Shown here in pieces: positions 16,697 to 28,167 of a stretch of 64,000 nucleotides of DNA. The translations under genes and the position numbers were made by a program. The stretch lies in NCBI RefSeq assembly GCF_001969365.1, contig NZ_CP019312.1:1426001-1490000 (forward strand), written 5' to 3'. Each line of letters begins with the position of its first letter. Position 1 is the first letter of the stretch. Source of the stretch: Tateyamaria omphalii. Its GTDB lineage: Bacteria > Pseudomonadota > Alphaproteobacteria > Rhodobacterales > Rhodobacteraceae. The notes under the pieces were generated by a model, which ran no database searches, was not told where the DNA came from, and saw nothing but the letters and a program-made list of their open reading frames with translations.

Positions 16697-17647
16697 TCAT
16701 CTCTCAGGCAACACCGCATCCGTCGCTGTCCGGATCGCCGCTGACATATCCGCATCCAAAGCGGAATGCGCCGTCCCGCCAAGGATTCGCAACGTGGCCG
16801 CCGGCCAGGCCTGCGCCAACGCCCAGGCGCCCCGCAACGGGCAAGACGGATCAAACCGGCTGTGGATCATCGTGCACGGAATGTGGGCAATGGCCGCGAC
16901 ATTCTTCAGCAATTCATCGTCGCCCAGCCATGCCTGATGCGCAAAATAATGCGTCACGATTCGCGCGAATCCCAGGCGAAATCCCGGATCGGCATAGCGC
17001 GACGCGGGGTCCCGGATATCTCCGCCAAAGATCGCCGTCTCCCACTGACACCACGCATCCGCCGCGGCCTGTGCCCGTCCCGTATCACGCAACCGGTCGG
17101 CATAGGCCGCAATGCGCTGGGGCGTCGCGGCGGCGTCATCCGAAACCTCGGGCACATGCGCACAGAACGCCGCATAGGCTTCGGGAAACATCGCGCCCAC
17201 ATCGCCATAGAGCCACTGCAGATCACGCGCCGCCGTCGTCGCAACACCCGCCAGCACCATCGCACGCACGCGATCAGGATGGGCCTGCGCATAGGCCATC
17301 GCCAGCGTCGTCCCCCACGACCCGCCACACAGCACCCAGGCCTCGACACCAAGGCGCGCGCGCAGCGCTTCGATATCCGCAATCAGATGCGCCGTCGTGT
17401 TGGCCTCCAGTGCGTCCAACGTCGCCGACGCGCGCGGGGTCGACCGCCCGCACCCGCGCTGGTCCAGCAAGGTCACGCGGTAGCGGCTCAGATCAAACAG
17501 ATCATAATGCCCCGGCCTGCACCCGGACCCGGGCCCGCCATGCAGGACAAGCGCATCCACCCCCTGCCCCGCCTGTTCGAACCACAGACGATGGCCATCC
17601 CCCACATCAAGCATCCAACCCTCCAACGCAAAACGGCGCGCCCGCAT
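16697..17647 (-). CDS. pip: Proline iminopeptidase
   Basis: A 316-residue alpha/beta hydrolase of peptidase family S33 that releases N-terminal proline from peptides. The family signature is complete: LHGGPGSG oxyanion loop, LDQRGCGRSTP and the nucleophile elbow GGSWGTTLA, with a C-terminal GTAHSALD histidine region. The ATG at 17647 is preferred over a GTG two codons earlier. Family members are usually 310-330 residues. It lies just downstream of tsf on the same strand, 46 bases away, and has its own terminator. Confidence 0.93.
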   Translation of the reverse strand: MRARRFALEGWMLDVGDGHRLWFEQAGQGVDALVLHGGPGSGCRPGHYDLFDLSRYRVTLLDQRGCGRSTPRASATLDALEANTTAHLIADIEALRARLGVEAWVLCGGSWGTTLAMAYAQAHPDRVRAMVLAGVATTAARDLQWLYGDVGAMFPEAYAAFCAHVPEVSDDAAATPQRIAAYADRLRDTGRAQAAADAWCQWETAIFGGDIRDPASRYADPGFRLGFARIVTHYFAHQAWLGDDELLKNVAAIAHIPCTMIHSRFDPSCPLRGAWALAQAWPAATLRILGGTAHSALDADMSAAIRTATDAVLPER

Positions 17648-17693
17648 GGACACGCCGTTTCCAACTCAATGCAAGGAAAAGATCAGCCCCAGA

Positions 17694-18569
17694 TCACCCC
17701 TGAACGGCCTTCGCGACCTCGGCGGCAAAGTCTTCCTTCTCGACCTCGATGCCCTCGCCCACTTCCAGGCGGGCAAAGCCGGTGATGGTCGCACCAGCCT
17801 CTGTCGCTGCGGCCTCAACGGTCAGGTCGGGGTTCACCACGAAAGACTGGTTCAGCAGGGTCGCCTCGGCCACGAACTTCTTCATCCGACCCACGATCAT
17901 CTTCTCGATGACCTGCTCGGGCTTGCCGCTCTCGCGGGCAATGTCCATCTGGACTTGCTTTTCCTTCTCGACCACGGCGGGGTCCATGTCAGCCTCGGAC
18001 AGGGCGGCAGGGTTCACAGCGGCGATGTGCATCGCAACCTGCTTGCCAAACGCCTCGTCACCACCGTCCATGGCCACCAGAACGCCGATCTTGCCCATAC
18101 CGGCAGCCGCCGCATTGTGGACATAGGACACAACCGTGCCGCCGGAGATCTTCGCCATGCGGCGAACAGACATGTTCTCGCCAATGGTGGCGATCTTGTC
18201 GGTCACGACGTCACCGACGGTCTTGCCGCCCATGTCGGCCGCAACCAGCGCGTCAACACTGTCCACGCCCAAGGCTGCGGTGGCGATGCCCGATACCATC
18301 TCCTGAAACTCGGCATTCTTGCCGACAAAGTCGGTTTCCGAGTTCACTTCGACGGCCACACCGGTGCCACCGTCCACAACAACGGCCACCAGACCTTCGG
18401 CTGCGGTACGGCCCGATTTCTTGGCGGCCTTCGCCAGACCCTTGGTGCGCAACCAGTCCACGGCGGCGTCCATGTCGCCATCCGTTTCGGTCAGCGCTTT
18501 TTTCGCGTCCATCATGCCTGCGCCGGTGCTGTCGCGCAGTTCTTTCACCATTGCTGCTGTGATTGCCAT
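17694..18569 (-). CDS. tsf: Translation elongation factor Ts
   Basis: A 291-residue guanine-nucleotide exchange factor for EF-Tu. The N-terminal UBA-like domain ([19 protein letters not shown]) and the TDFVGKN signature ([15 protein letters not shown]) that inserts beside the EF-Tu nucleotide site are present. It follows rpsB with a 74-base gap, the usual bacterial order. A GAGGAG site lies at the right distance from its ATG. Confidence 0.98.
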   Translation of the reverse strand: MAITAAMVKELRDSTGAGMMDAKKALTETDGDMDAAVDWLRTKGLAKAAKKSGRTAAEGLVAVVVDGGTGVAVEVNSETDFVGKNAEFQEMVSGIATAALGVDSVDALVAADMGGKTVGDVVTDKIATIGENMSVRRMAKISGGTVVSYVHNAAAAGMGKIGVLVAMDGGDEAFGKQVAMHIAAVNPAALSEADMDPAVVEKEKQVQMDIARESGKPEQVIEKMIVGRMKKFVAEATLLNQSFVVNPDLTVEAAATEAGATITGFARLEVGEGIEVEKEDFAAEVAKAVQG

Positions 18570-18643
18570 GCTTGGCTCTCCTCAAATAGGTGTGGTTTGC
18601 GGCAGGGCTTAGCCCGCCGCATATGTCAGCTTCGTGACAGCGA

Positions 18644-19510
18644 TCAGCTGTCGGCCTTGGCCACGGTCTCTTGCGTCGATTCGATGTCCAGCGGCGCGTC
18701 CTTGGCAATCGCATCGTTGGACACGGTCTCGTTCGACGCGGCACCAACTTCGACGCCTTCGGACACGGCGTCCTCGACGGGCGCCTCTTCCATCGCACCC
18801 AGGTCAACGCCTGCGGCACCCAGTTGGGCACTCATGCCGTCCAGTGCTGCGCGCGACGCCAGATCGCAATAGAGCGAGATGGCACGGGCCGCATCGTCGT
18901 TGCCGGGGATGATGTAATCGACACCATCGGGCGAACAGTTGGTGTCCACGACAGCCACAACCGGGATGCCCAGCTTGTTGGCCTCGGCCACGGCCAGCGC
19001 CTCTTTCTTGACGTCAATGACAAACAGCAGGTCAGGACGACCGCCCATTTCGCGGATCCCGCCAAGCGACGCTTGCAGCTTGCCCTGATCCCGTTCCATG
19101 CCCAGACGCTCTTTCTTCGTCAGACCTTCAAACCCGGTCTCGGACTGCTCGTCGATGGACTTCAGACGGTTGATCGACTGCGAAACTGTCTGCCAGTTGG
19201 TCAGCGTGCCGCCCAGCCAGCGGTGGTTCATGTAATATTGCGCGCATTTCTCTGCGGCTTCGGCCACGGGGCCTGCGGCCTGGCGCTTGGTGCCAACGAA
19301 CAGAACGCGGCCACCTTTTGCGACGGTGTCGCGGATGGCCTGCAGCGCCTGGTCCAGCATCGGAACAGTCTGCGTCAGGTCCATGATGTGGATGCCGTTG
19401 CGCGACCCGTAGATGAACGGGGACATACGCGGGTTCCAGCGCTGTGTCTGGTGACCAAAGTGAACGCCCGCTTCAAGCAGCTGACGCATGGAGAACTCGG
19501 GAAGAGCCAT
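18644..19510 (-). CDS. rpsB: 30S ribosomal protein S2
   Basis: A 288-residue S2 protein. The start [21 protein letters not shown] is the canonical one, so the upstream extension is non-coding. [15 protein letters not shown] and the [14 protein letters not shown] region are conserved. The last 55 residues are an acidic, Ala/Glu/Val-rich tail common in alphaproteobacteria and absent from E. coli S2. It is the first gene of the rpsB-tsf operon. Confidence 0.98.
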   Translation of the reverse strand: MALPEFSMRQLLEAGVHFGHQTQRWNPRMSPFIYGSRNGIHIMDLTQTVPMLDQALQAIRDTVAKGGRVLFVGTKRQAAGPVAEAAEKCAQYYMNHRWLGGTLTNWQTVSQSINRLKSIDEQSETGFEGLTKKERLGMERDQGKLQASLGGIREMGGRPDLLFVIDVKKEALAVAEANKLGIPVVAVVDTNCSPDGVDYIIPGNDDAARAISLYCDLASRAALDGMSAQLGAAGVDLGAMEEAPVEDAVSEGVEVGAASNETVSNDAIAKDAPLDIESTQETVAKADS

Positions 19511-19631
19511 GTGCTTTATCCTTTTTCCGGTTTTCGCCTCGTCCGGGGTATCAGTGCGGATGCACCAACCGGTGGACATCTGGGGATGTCTCCCCCATCT
19601 GCCCGCCCCGAACTGCGGATTGATGGGCGGG

Positions 19632-19659
19632 CTTTAAGGCAGAGCCTCCCCATTGACAA
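19632..19659 (-). promoter_or_regulatory. Candidate sigma-70-type promoter of rpsB-tsf
   Basis: On the minus strand TTGTCA (-35) is separated by 16 bases from TTAAAG (-10), which puts the transcript start near 19625, about 115 bases before rpsB. The inverted repeat GCCCGCC/GGCGGGC at 19601-19632 overlaps the initiation region. Confidence 0.4.
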
Positions 19660-19690
19660 GGGCAAAATCGGCCCCGGTCCACGCCCCATC

Positions 19691-19741
19691 GTCTTCTGGC
19701 TGAAAATACTTCGGGGAGTCCGAAGGACGGGGCAGAGCCCC
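19691..19741 (-). repeat. Dispersed hairpin/GTATTTT/AGAAGAAG repeat, copy 4
   Basis: Read on the minus strand: GGGGC-tct-GCCCC, a second small hairpin GTCCTTCGGAC, CTCCCCGAAGTATTTTC and AGCCAGAAGAC. The extra inner hairpin is also seen in the copy at 62665-62723. Confidence 0.7.
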
Positions 19742-19919
19742 AAAAACATGGTGTCGCGCCCCGCGCGTCATTCGGATGTCGAAACCACAACATCTGGTTG
19801 GCAACAGACGATACGCACATAGAGCGGTGCATGACCGGTGCACAGGGTGTGTACAGGTGGTGTACGCGGGGTGACAGGCCACCCGCGCGCGCTGATCATA
19901 CGTCGCACGCAACAAAAGG

Positions 19920-20777
19920 TTAAATTTCCGCGTTGCCGTTAACGCGATGTTCATCGGCGGCAAGGCTATGGCTGCCCCGCACGATCGTCTCTGCCGCGGC
20001 AGCCAACGCCTTGCGATCGGCGACGTCAGACACCGCAATCGCCGGATGATAGATCACCTCCACATGACCGTGACGGGGCAACGCCAGCGTGGCCAGCAGA
20101 TGTGTGCCGAACTCCATATCCCCCCACCAGCCATAGGTCCGCGGATCGCGGCCCGCGGGCGCATGGTAGACCACTGTGACGGGCTGCACTGACATGCGCG
20201 GGCGCAAGGCATCAGCAAAAAACGATGCAAAAAGGGTTGTCTTGAAGGGCAAGACCCGCAACCCGTCCGTGCTGGTGCCTTCGGGGAAAAACAACAGGCG
20301 CTGCCCCGCCATGAGCCGTTCCTCGAACAGCGCGGTCTGCGCCTTCGCCGCGCGCCTGTCACGGGCGATGAACAGCGTGCCGGTGGCACGGGCCAACGTG
20401 CCAATGCCGGGCCATCCGGCCACCTCGGATTTCGACACGAAATAGATGCGGTCCGCCGCGTTCAGCACAAAAATATCCAGCCATGACGAATGGTTGGCGA
20501 CAATGGCCCCCTGCCCCGTCATAGGCCTGCCCGTCCTGCGATACGCCAGCCCAAGCCAACGGAGCGACAGGCGGCACACCACCTGGGTGATCCACGGTGT
20601 CCACGGACGATGAAGCGCGAAAAGGGGCCGTTCGACCAACCGCAGCGGCAGCAACAGGGCCAGCCCCACAAGAATGATCAGAATGATGCCCAAAGCACGC
20701 CAGACCATGCGCAGAACGGCAAGCGGGCCGCGCTCGACGTGCTCGGGCGGCGGCGCGCCATCCCATGTCATGCTCAT
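19920..20777 (-). CDS. olsA: Lyso-ornithine lipid O-acyltransferase (PlsC family)
   Basis: A 285-residue inner-membrane acyltransferase. After a hydrophobic anchor at about residues 28-45 come the acyltransferase motifs: NHSSWLD (His96 and Asp101, the HX4D pair) and FPEGTS (164-169). On sequence alone it could be a 1-acylglycerol-3-phosphate acyltransferase, but its start overlaps the stop of olsB (ATGA), so the second acylation of lyso-ornithine lipid is its likely job. Ornithine lipids replace phospholipids in many roseobacters. Confidence 0.9.
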   Translation of the reverse strand: MSMTWDGAPPPEHVERGPLAVLRMVWRALGIILIILVGLALLLPLRLVERPLFALHRPWTPWITQVVCRLSLRWLGLAYRRTGRPMTGQGAIVANHSSWLDIFVLNAADRIYFVSKSEVAGWPGIGTLARATGTLFIARDRRAAKAQTALFEERLMAGQRLLFFPEGTSTDGLRVLPFKTTLFASFFADALRPRMSVQPVTVVYHAPAGRDPRTYGWWGDMEFGTHLLATLALPRHGHVEVIYHPAIAVSDVADRKALAAAAETIVRGSHSLAADEHRVNGNAEI

Positions 20778-21535
20778 GATTGCGCACCATAAATGCGCTT
20801 TTGACGCTCGGACATGGCGGCCGTGTCCATGATCATGCACACGTCGGTCGTGTTGAACGTGTGATCGACATAGGCGCCCGCGCCGACCACTCCGCCCAGT
20901 CGCAAATAGGCTTTGATCAGCGCAGGCACTTCCAGCATCGCAGCGCGCCGGTCAATCCCGGCCTCGGGCACCAGATCCATCGGCACGGCATGTGGTGCGC
21001 GGGCGCGAACCCTGAGCGGCTCTGGCGCCAGATGGCGGTGGTGAAGCAGCGACAAGGGCGCCGCCAAACGCGGGACATTCGTGCCGTGAAAGGATGCGAC
21101 ACCGAACATGATGTCGATCCGATGCTCGGCCACATAAGCCGCAAGGCCGTTCCACATATGATAGAGGGCCGGACCGCCACGATAGGCGGCATGCACGCAC
21201 GACCGCCCCAGCTCCAGCAGCCTGCGTCCGGTGGCATGCAAGGGTGCAAGATCATATTCATCCTCGGAATAGAACTGCCCCACCTCTTCGGCCCGCTCCG
21301 CCCTCAGCATCCGGTACACGGCCACCACCTGCCCGACGGCGTCGTCATGCAACAGCAGATGATCAAAGAAAGGGTCAAACCGGTCCCGCTCCAACCCCGC
21401 CTCGTGATCGACCAACGGCCCGCCGCCGCGCAGCTCGCGCACGAACACATCATAGCGCAGACGCTGGGCAGCGCGCAGATCAGCGTCCGTATCAGCCAGC
21501 GAGACGCGAAATTCGGGCACATGGGTCAGGGTCAT
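20774..21535 (-). CDS. olsB: L-ornithine N-alpha-acyltransferase
   Basis: A 253-residue GNAT-fold enzyme that transfers a 3-hydroxyacyl chain from ACP to ornithine, the first step of ornithine-lipid synthesis. Motifs match OlsB: QRLRYDVFVREL near the N-terminus, FDHLLL, VVAVYRML, and LELGRSCVHAAYRGG followed by LWNG-like MWNGLAAYV. The C-terminus with LIKAYLRLGGVVGAGAYVDHTFN is also characteristic. The start at 21535 (MTLTHVPEFRV) is chosen over a longer frame. It forms a two-gene operon with olsA. Confidence 0.93.
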   Translation of the reverse strand: MTLTHVPEFRVSLADTDADLRAAQRLRYDVFVRELRGGGPLVDHEAGLERDRFDPFFDHLLLHDDAVGQVVAVYRMLRAERAEEVGQFYSEDEYDLAPLHATGRRLLELGRSCVHAAYRGGPALYHMWNGLAAYVAEHRIDIMFGVASFHGTNVPRLAAPLSLLHHRHLAPEPLRVRARAPHAVPMDLVPEAGIDRRAAMLEVPALIKAYLRLGGVVGAGAYVDHTFNTTDVCMIMDTAAMSERQKRIYGAQS

Positions 21536-21630
21536 CGCGGGCGGTTTAGCGGGATCGTTCGAAAATGGGTAGGCGCTGTCATACAGATGCGACCGCAGGT
21601 TGCAACGCGTTAACAATTCGGAAAGGATGT

Positions 21631-21813
21631 TCAGGCATCAAACACCGGAACCAAAGCAACCCGCGTCCCATCAATCACCATCTTGCCCTCATTGGGAAAA
21701 TTCACGGTGACCTTGCCTGCGATGTTGCTTTGAACCTGTCCGATACCCCAGTCTTCGTGCTGGGGATGACGCACCAACATACCGGGGGCCAGAATGGCGT
21801 TCATATCTTCCAT
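21631..21813 (-). CDS. DUF3553 domain-containing small protein
   Basis: A 60-residue protein: after a short lead (MEDMNAILAPG) come MLVRHPQHEDWGIGQVQS, VTVNFPNEGKMV and a C-terminal VALVPV strand. This is the small beta-barrel (SH3/CarD-like) pattern of DUF3553, whose function is unknown; similar barrels bind RNA polymerase or nucleic acid. A second ATG at codon 4 is possible. It is divergent from chpT, 38 bases away. Confidence 0.85.
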   Translation of the reverse strand: MEDMNAILAPGMLVRHPQHEDWGIGQVQSNIAGKVTVNFPNEGKMVIDGTRVALVPVFDA

Positions 21814-21851
21814 GATGTGGCCTTACCAAATGCTGAACTGGGGGGCCGCTG

Positions 21852-22445
21852 ATGGGCCAAAGTAACATCAACCTTGCAGCACTGATCGGCAGCAGGATTT
21901 GTCATGATCTCATATCGCCGATCGGCGCGATCAACAATGGGCTCGAGCTTTTGGGCATGTCGGATGCGCGCGAAGGGCCGGAACTTGATCTGATCTCGGA
22001 AAGCGTCGGCAATGCCAGTGCGCGTATCCGTTTCTTCCGCATCGCCTATGGCGCGGCCAGCGATCAGTCCCTCGGCCGGGCGGAGGTTGTGTCGATCCTG
22101 GCCGACAGCATGCGCGGCGAAAGGCTCAAGGTGGTCTATGGCCCGCTGGACCCGCAACCCCGCTGGGGCGTGCGTATGGCGTTTCTGGCGGTGCAGTGCC
22201 TGGAAACGAGCCTGCCCTATGGCGGGCGGATCGAGATTGCCTGCTCCGACGGTGCTTGGGACATCACCGGACATTCTGCCAAGCAAAGCGTGGATACCGG
22301 CCTTTGGGGCCTGCTCAGAGGGCATGACGTGCAAGAGCTTGCGCCCGCACACGTTCAATTTGCCCTGCTCCACGAAGTGTCCAAGGATGCAGACCGCAGC
22401 CTGAACACCGAACTGACCCCAGAACGGCTGTCGATCCGGTTCTAG
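21852..22445 (+). CDS. chpT: Histidine phosphotransferase ChpT
   Basis: A 197-residue dimeric phosphotransferase. The N-terminal helix SRICHDLISPIGAINNGLELL carries the phospho-accepting His18, followed by a degenerate ATPase-like C-terminal domain. In alphaproteobacteria ChpT passes phosphate from the hybrid kinase CckA to CtrA and CpdR; in roseobacters this relay controls motility, gene-transfer agents and cell-cycle genes rather than viability. The ATG at 21852 follows a GGGGGG stretch. It stands alone and converges on proA. Confidence 0.92.
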   Translation: MGQSNINLAALIGSRICHDLISPIGAINNGLELLGMSDAREGPELDLISESVGNASARIRFFRIAYGAASDQSLGRAEVVSILADSMRGERLKVVYGPLDPQPRWGVRMAFLAVQCLETSLPYGGRIEIACSDGAWDITGHSAKQSVDTGLWGLLRGHDVQELAPAHVQFALLHEVSKDADRSLNTELTPERLSIRF

Positions 22446-22448
22446 CGT

Positions 22449-23714
22449 TTAGCTGCGGACGGTTCCGTCGCCGCGCACCAGATATTTGAAGCTGGTCAGT
22501 TGCGCCGCACCAACGGGACCGCGGGCGTGCATCTTGCCGGTTGCAATCCCGATTTCTGCCCCCATCCCGAACTCGCCGCCGTCGGCGAATTGGGTGGAAG
22601 CGTTGTGCATCAGGATCGCACTGTCCAGCTGGTCAAAGAACTGCGTCGCCGCAGCCGCATCTTCGGTCAGGATGCAATCTGTATGGTTCGATCCATAAGT
22701 GCGAATATGGTCGATAGCTGCGTCGATATCGGGCACGATGCGAGCGGCAATGTCCATATCGAGGTATTCCTTGCCCCAATCGGCGCCCGTTGCCGCCAAC
22801 ACGCCGTCAATGGTCTGTAAACCAATATCCGCATGTACACGCACCCCTGCGTCCATCAACGCCTTCACCACGCCTTGACCGATGGTGTTTGCAATATCAG
22901 CGTGAATCAGCAGGCATTCAGCAGCGCCGCAAATGCCGGTGCGGCGCGTCTTGGCGTTCAAGACGACCTTGAGCACCTTTTCAGGGTCGGCGTCCTTGTC
23001 CACATAGATATGCACGATCCCTTCAAGGTGGGCAAAGACGGGCACGCGCGCCTCGCGCTGGACCAGACCAACCAACCCCTTGCCGCCGCGCGGCACAATG
23101 ACGTCGATCGTGTCGGTCATGGTCAGCATCTCGCTCACGGCTGCACGGTCGCGGGTCGGCACCAGCTGAATCGAGTCTTCGGGCAGGTTCGCGTCGCGCA
23201 AACCCGCTTGCAGCGCGCCGTGAATGGCACCCGAGGAATGAAAGCTCTCGCTGCCGCCGCGCAGGATCACCGCGTTGCCCGCTTTGAGGCACAGCGCCCC
23301 CGCATCCGCCGTCACATTGGGACGGCTTTCATAGATGACACCGACGACACCCAGCGGCGTGCGGACGCGCTGAATGTTCAGTCCAGTGGGCTGGGTCCAT
23401 TCGGCCATGACCTCACCCACCGGATCGGCCTGTTCCGCGACGGCGCGCAACCCGTCGACGATCCCCCGAATGCGGTCGTCGTCCAGCCGCAGCCGGTCCA
23501 TCATCGCATCCGTCAGCCCCTTGTCACGGCCAAATGCCATATCTTTCTTGTTGGCAACGATGATCGCGTCACGGCTGTTCCAGACATGATCTGCGGCGGC
23601 AATCAACGCGGCATGCTTGCGTTCCGCGCTGGCGAAAGCGAGCGTCGCCGCAGCCGTTTTGGCACGCGCGCCGATGTCGGCCATCAGCGTGGGAATGTCA
23701 GCGAAATCTTTCAT
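22449..23714 (-). CDS. proA: Gamma-glutamyl phosphate reductase
   Basis: A 421-residue aldehyde-dehydrogenase-fold enzyme that reduces gamma-glutamyl phosphate to glutamate semialdehyde in proline synthesis. Clear ProA marks are [16 protein letters not shown], the catalytic cysteine in [13 protein letters not shown], and the C-terminal [22 protein letters not shown]. It is the last gene of the reverse-strand string that starts at rplU and lies 74 bases after proB, with a repeat copy between. Confidence 0.97.
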   Translation of the reverse strand: MKDFADIPTLMADIGARAKTAAATLAFASAERKHAALIAAADHVWNSRDAIIVANKKDMAFGRDKGLTDAMMDRLRLDDDRIRGIVDGLRAVAEQADPVGEVMAEWTQPTGLNIQRVRTPLGVVGVIYESRPNVTADAGALCLKAGNAVILRGGSESFHSSGAIHGALQAGLRDANLPEDSIQLVPTRDRAAVSEMLTMTDTIDVIVPRGGKGLVGLVQREARVPVFAHLEGIVHIYVDKDADPEKVLKVVLNAKTRRTGICGAAECLLIHADIANTIGQGVVKALMDAGVRVHADIGLQTIDGVLAATGADWGKEYLDMDIAARIVPDIDAAIDHIRTYGSNHTDCILTEDAAAATQFFDQLDSAILMHNASTQFADGGEFGMGAEIGIATGKMHARGPVGAAQLTSFKYLVRGDGTVRS

Positions 23715-23755
23715 GTGTCACGTCCTTTGCAGGCGATGGGCCAGAGGATTTTTTG

Positions 23756-23788
23756 CCTCCGGCGGAAGTATTTTTAGCCAGAAGAAGA

Positions 23789-23790
<2 letters not shown>
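23756..23790 (+). repeat. Dispersed repeat, partial copy 5
   Basis: GCCTCCGGCGGAAGTATTTTT is followed by AGCCAGAAGAAGATC. The GTATTTT and AGAAGAAG blocks are intact, but the GC-rich hairpin half is reduced. It sits in the proB-proA gap in antisense orientation and touches the proB stop. Confidence 0.65.
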
Positions 23791-25926
<2,136 letters not shown>

Positions 25927-25931
25927 CTAGC

Positions 25932-25950
25932 GCGGGGGTGCGCCCCCCGC
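25932..25950. other. Short GC hairpin between GNAT and obgE
   Basis: GCGGGGG-TGCGC-CCCCCGC forms a seven-base-pair stem. There is no U-tract. It resembles the hairpin half of the dispersed repeat without its second half. Confidence 0.5.
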
Positions 25951-25952
25951 AA

Positions 25953-26495
25953 TCAGAGTTTGCGGCTATAGGTCCAGGTGGGCACCGTGGCGTCGCGCGC
26001 GACCGAAAAACTTTCGGCGTCGCCCAGATATTCGAACCCGCAATGGGTCAAAACCCGGGCCGAGGCCGGATTGTCCTGAAAAACGCTTGCGAACATCGTG
26101 GCGTTTGCCATCGGGTTTGCGTCGACCAGCGCCTGAACCGCGTCGGAGGCAAGGCCGGTGTTCCAGAATGGCGGTGCAACCCAATATCCCACCTCGGACT
26201 GGTTACGGTCCATCCGGGTCAGGGAAATGATGCCCATCACCTCGGCGCCGCCGGACTTGTGCCCGTCCATGGCCCAAACGTCCTCGTCCCGGTCATTGGC
26301 CATGGCGCGCGTGACAAAGGCTTCGGTCATGCCGGGTGGAACAGGATGCGGGATGGATGTTGTCATGCACGCAACGCGCTTGTCACTGGCATACATTTCG
26401 ATCAGGCCCATATCGGATTTTCGCAATGGCCGCAGCACAAAGCGCTCCGTCTCGATCACATCCTGGGTCACGATAGTCTCCATCTCCATTGTCAT
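25953..26495 (-). CDS. GNAT family N-acetyltransferase (RimJ/RimL type)
   Basis: A 180-residue acetyltransferase. The opening IETERFVLRPLRKSDMGLIEMY is that of RimJ/RimL-like enzymes; VGYWVAPPFWNTGLASDAVQAL is the acetyl-CoA-binding region and NPASARVLTHCGFEYLG the C-terminal motif. The acceptor is unknown. Its start overlaps the LysE gene stop by four bases. It is one of three GNAT genes between rpmA and obgE. Confidence 0.88.
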   Translation of the reverse strand: MTMEMETIVTQDVIETERFVLRPLRKSDMGLIEMYASDKRVACMTTSIPHPVPPGMTEAFVTRAMANDRDEDVWAMDGHKSGGAEVMGIISLTRMDRNQSEVGYWVAPPFWNTGLASDAVQALVDANPMANATMFASVFQDNPASARVLTHCGFEYLGDAESFSVARDATVPTWTYSRKL

Positions 26496-27094
26496 GTTCC
26501 TCCTCCGAACAAAACAAACAGGACCGATGCGACGGTGAGCGCCGCAAGGCTATACATCAGATAAGGTTCCGCCGCCGTTCCTGCGAGGGTGCGGGCGATA
26601 CGATCACCCGCAAGCGTCCAAAGCGGATGCAAAACCACCTGCGTGGCAAGCAATATCCCGCCAATGGTTGCTGTTGCGATAACGGGGTCGGTGCCTGGGG
26701 TGACGAAACCGGTGAAACCGGCCACGATCATCGCCCATGCCTTGGGATTGAGCGGATGCACAATCAGCCCTGCAAGAAAACCAGGTGCCTTGGGTGCGTG
26801 TTTGGACGGTCCGAGCCGCAGCTGCGATACCTTCCAGGCCAGCCAGATGATGTAGGCGGCCGAGATCCATTTAAGTGTTTCGAACACCAAGGGCACCCTA
26901 TCGGCCAATTCCATCAGGCCAAGGCCGACAGGCCAGATGATGAACTGCTTGCCCAGAGCCACTCCCGCCACGAATGGAAGTGCTGCACGGAACCCGTAGC
27001 GGGCGCCGGTGGCGAGCAAGGCCATATTGGCGGGACCCGGTGTGCCCACCTGGCTGGCCGCGAACACGGCAAAGGATGCGGCGGCCACACTCAT
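26492..27094 (-). CDS. LysE family amino-acid exporter
   Basis: A 200-residue inner-membrane protein with about six hydrophobic segments. The LysE/RhtB mark PGPANMALLATGARYGFRAALPFVAG is at the N-terminus, and NPKAWAMIVAGFTGFV lies mid-protein. It probably exports an amino acid or derivative; sitting between acetyltransferase genes, it could export an acetylated product, but this is inference. It overlaps the genes on both sides by four bases. Confidence 0.9.
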   Translation of the reverse strand: MSVAAASFAVFAASQVGTPGPANMALLATGARYGFRAALPFVAGVALGKQFIIWPVGLGLMELADRVPLVFETLKWISAAYIIWLAWKVSQLRLGPSKHAPKAPGFLAGLIVHPLNPKAWAMIVAGFTGFVTPGTDPVIATATIGGILLATQVVLHPLWTLAGDRIARTLAGTAAEPYLMYSLAALTVASVLFVLFGGGT

Positions 27095-27642
27095 GTCAGC
27101 CGCACCAGATCACGATCAAGCAGCCCCATGATCAGATCATCATGCCAGTCAGCACCAATCAGCGCAGATTCCCGTTCGCGCCCCTCGACCTTGAAGCCCA
27201 CCTTTTCATAGGCCGCGATGGCGCGCGCATTGAAATCCAGCACACGGCATCCCAGCCGGTGAAGGCCCATCTGGTCGAATGCGTGTACCGCCAGAAGCTG
27301 CATCGCCTCGGTGCCAAAGCCCTTGCCCAACGCCGCCGGGTCGATGATCCCGATGGCGATCTGGGCGCGCTTGTCGGCATGGTTCACGGTGTGCAGACGC
27401 ACAGAGCCCAGCAAAGCGCCACCGGCGTCGATGATCCAGGCATAGGGTTCTGCCTCTTGCGCCTTCACCCACGCCTCTGCCGCGTCGCGGGTGATGTCGC
27501 GCACTTGGGTGGGGTCGCCGCCGAACATCTTGATGATGTCCGGCGTGTTGCCGAGGGCAAAGCGCGCGTCGATATCGCCGAAGCCGGTGTCGCGCAACGT
27601 CACCCGCGGGCCGCGCAAGATTGGTTTGGGTGTCGTGTTCAT
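27091..27642 (-). CDS. GNAT family N-acetyltransferase
   Basis: A 183-residue RimJ/RimL-type acetyltransferase. It opens ILRGPRVTLRDTGFGDIDARF; the acetyl-CoA region is AIGIIDPAALGKGFGTEAMQLL, and the tail has ARAIAAYEKVGFKVEGRERE. The ATG at 27642 is chosen because it overlaps the preceding gene's stop (ATGA). The substrate is unknown. Confidence 0.88.
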   Translation of the reverse strand: MNTTPKPILRGPRVTLRDTGFGDIDARFALGNTPDIIKMFGGDPTQVRDITRDAAEAWVKAQEAEPYAWIIDAGGALLGSVRLHTVNHADKRAQIAIGIIDPAALGKGFGTEAMQLLAVHAFDQMGLHRLGCRVLDFNARAIAAYEKVGFKVEGRERESALIGADWHDDLIMGLLDRDLVRLT

Positions 27643-28142
27643 GCCTGATCCTCCCACCGGCTTTGCGTCAGGACCATACGCTGCAGGACGTGGCAGTCGC
27701 CTGTGGCTGGGCAACGCGCCTGTTCTTGCGAAGTGCGCACGAATCCGAGTTTCTGCAGCACATGGCGCGACGCGAGATTTTCCATGAAGTACCCGCTGAT
27801 CAATTCGTCATGCCCTTGGGTGAAATGGCGTTTCACCATGGCGCGGCACGCCTCGGACGCATAGCCACGGCCCCAATGGTTTTTACCCAGCCAATAACCC
27901 AATTGCCCCTCGGTGCCGATGCAGCCGACCAGTTTGCTACCCGCGCAGATCACAAAGGTATTGCCGTTGCCATTTTGCACGGCTGACACGAACTCATAGG
28001 CGTCCGACAAGCCGTAGGGGTGGGGCGCACGGGTCAACCAGCGGGACACGTCCAGATCCCCCACAAGCGATGCGATGGCAGCCGCATCCGCCATGTCCGG
28101 GCGTCGCAGTGTCAATCGTTCGGTTGTGATGTGGTCTGTCAT
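27639..28142 (-). CDS. GNAT family N-acetyltransferase
   Basis: A 167-residue RimJ/RimL-type acetyltransferase. It starts MTDHITTERLTLRRPDMAD; the cofactor region is LGYWLGKNHWGRGYASEACRA and the end has NLASRHVLQKLGFVRT. The start at 28142 removes a 39-residue extension lying in the gap after rpmA. It is the first gene after the hairpin that separates the ribosomal-protein genes from the rest of the string. Confidence 0.88.
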   Translation of the reverse strand: MTDHITTERLTLRRPDMADAAAIASLVGDLDVSRWLTRAPHPYGLSDAYEFVSAVQNGNGNTFVICAGSKLVGCIGTEGQLGYWLGKNHWGRGYASEACRAMVKRHFTQGHDELISGYFMENLASRHVLQKLGFVRTSQEQARCPATGDCHVLQRMVLTQSRWEDQA

Positions 28143-28167
28143 TGGACCATCCTCGCTGGTTGCGGGG

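Larger units (their letters stand above)
19511..19919. other. Intergenic region upstream of rpsB
   Basis: 409 bases between rpsB and the ornithine-lipid acyltransferase, both on the minus strand. It contains the probable rpsB promoter (19632-19659), one copy of the dispersed repeat (19691-19741) and, at 19826-19870, a cluster of GGTGCA/GTGTAC words of unclear meaning. Several open frames cross it, but none has protein-like composition. Confidence 0.6.

Noticed and set aside
16408..16854. 148-codon minus-strand frame spanning the gap and the end of the peptidase gene
   Set aside because: The composition is Arg-rich shadow sequence, it overlaps the peptidase terminator and coding end, and it has no ribosome-binding site.
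19826..19870. Cluster of GGTGCA and GTGTAC words upstream of rpsB
   Set aside because: No regular spacing or symmetry; probably chance in GC-rich DNA.
21576..21593. Possible Pho box upstream of olsB
   Set aside because: Only the first half matches (CTGTCAT); the second (ATGCGAC) matches 4/7 and the direction is away from olsB. It is mentioned as a weak finding, not annotated.
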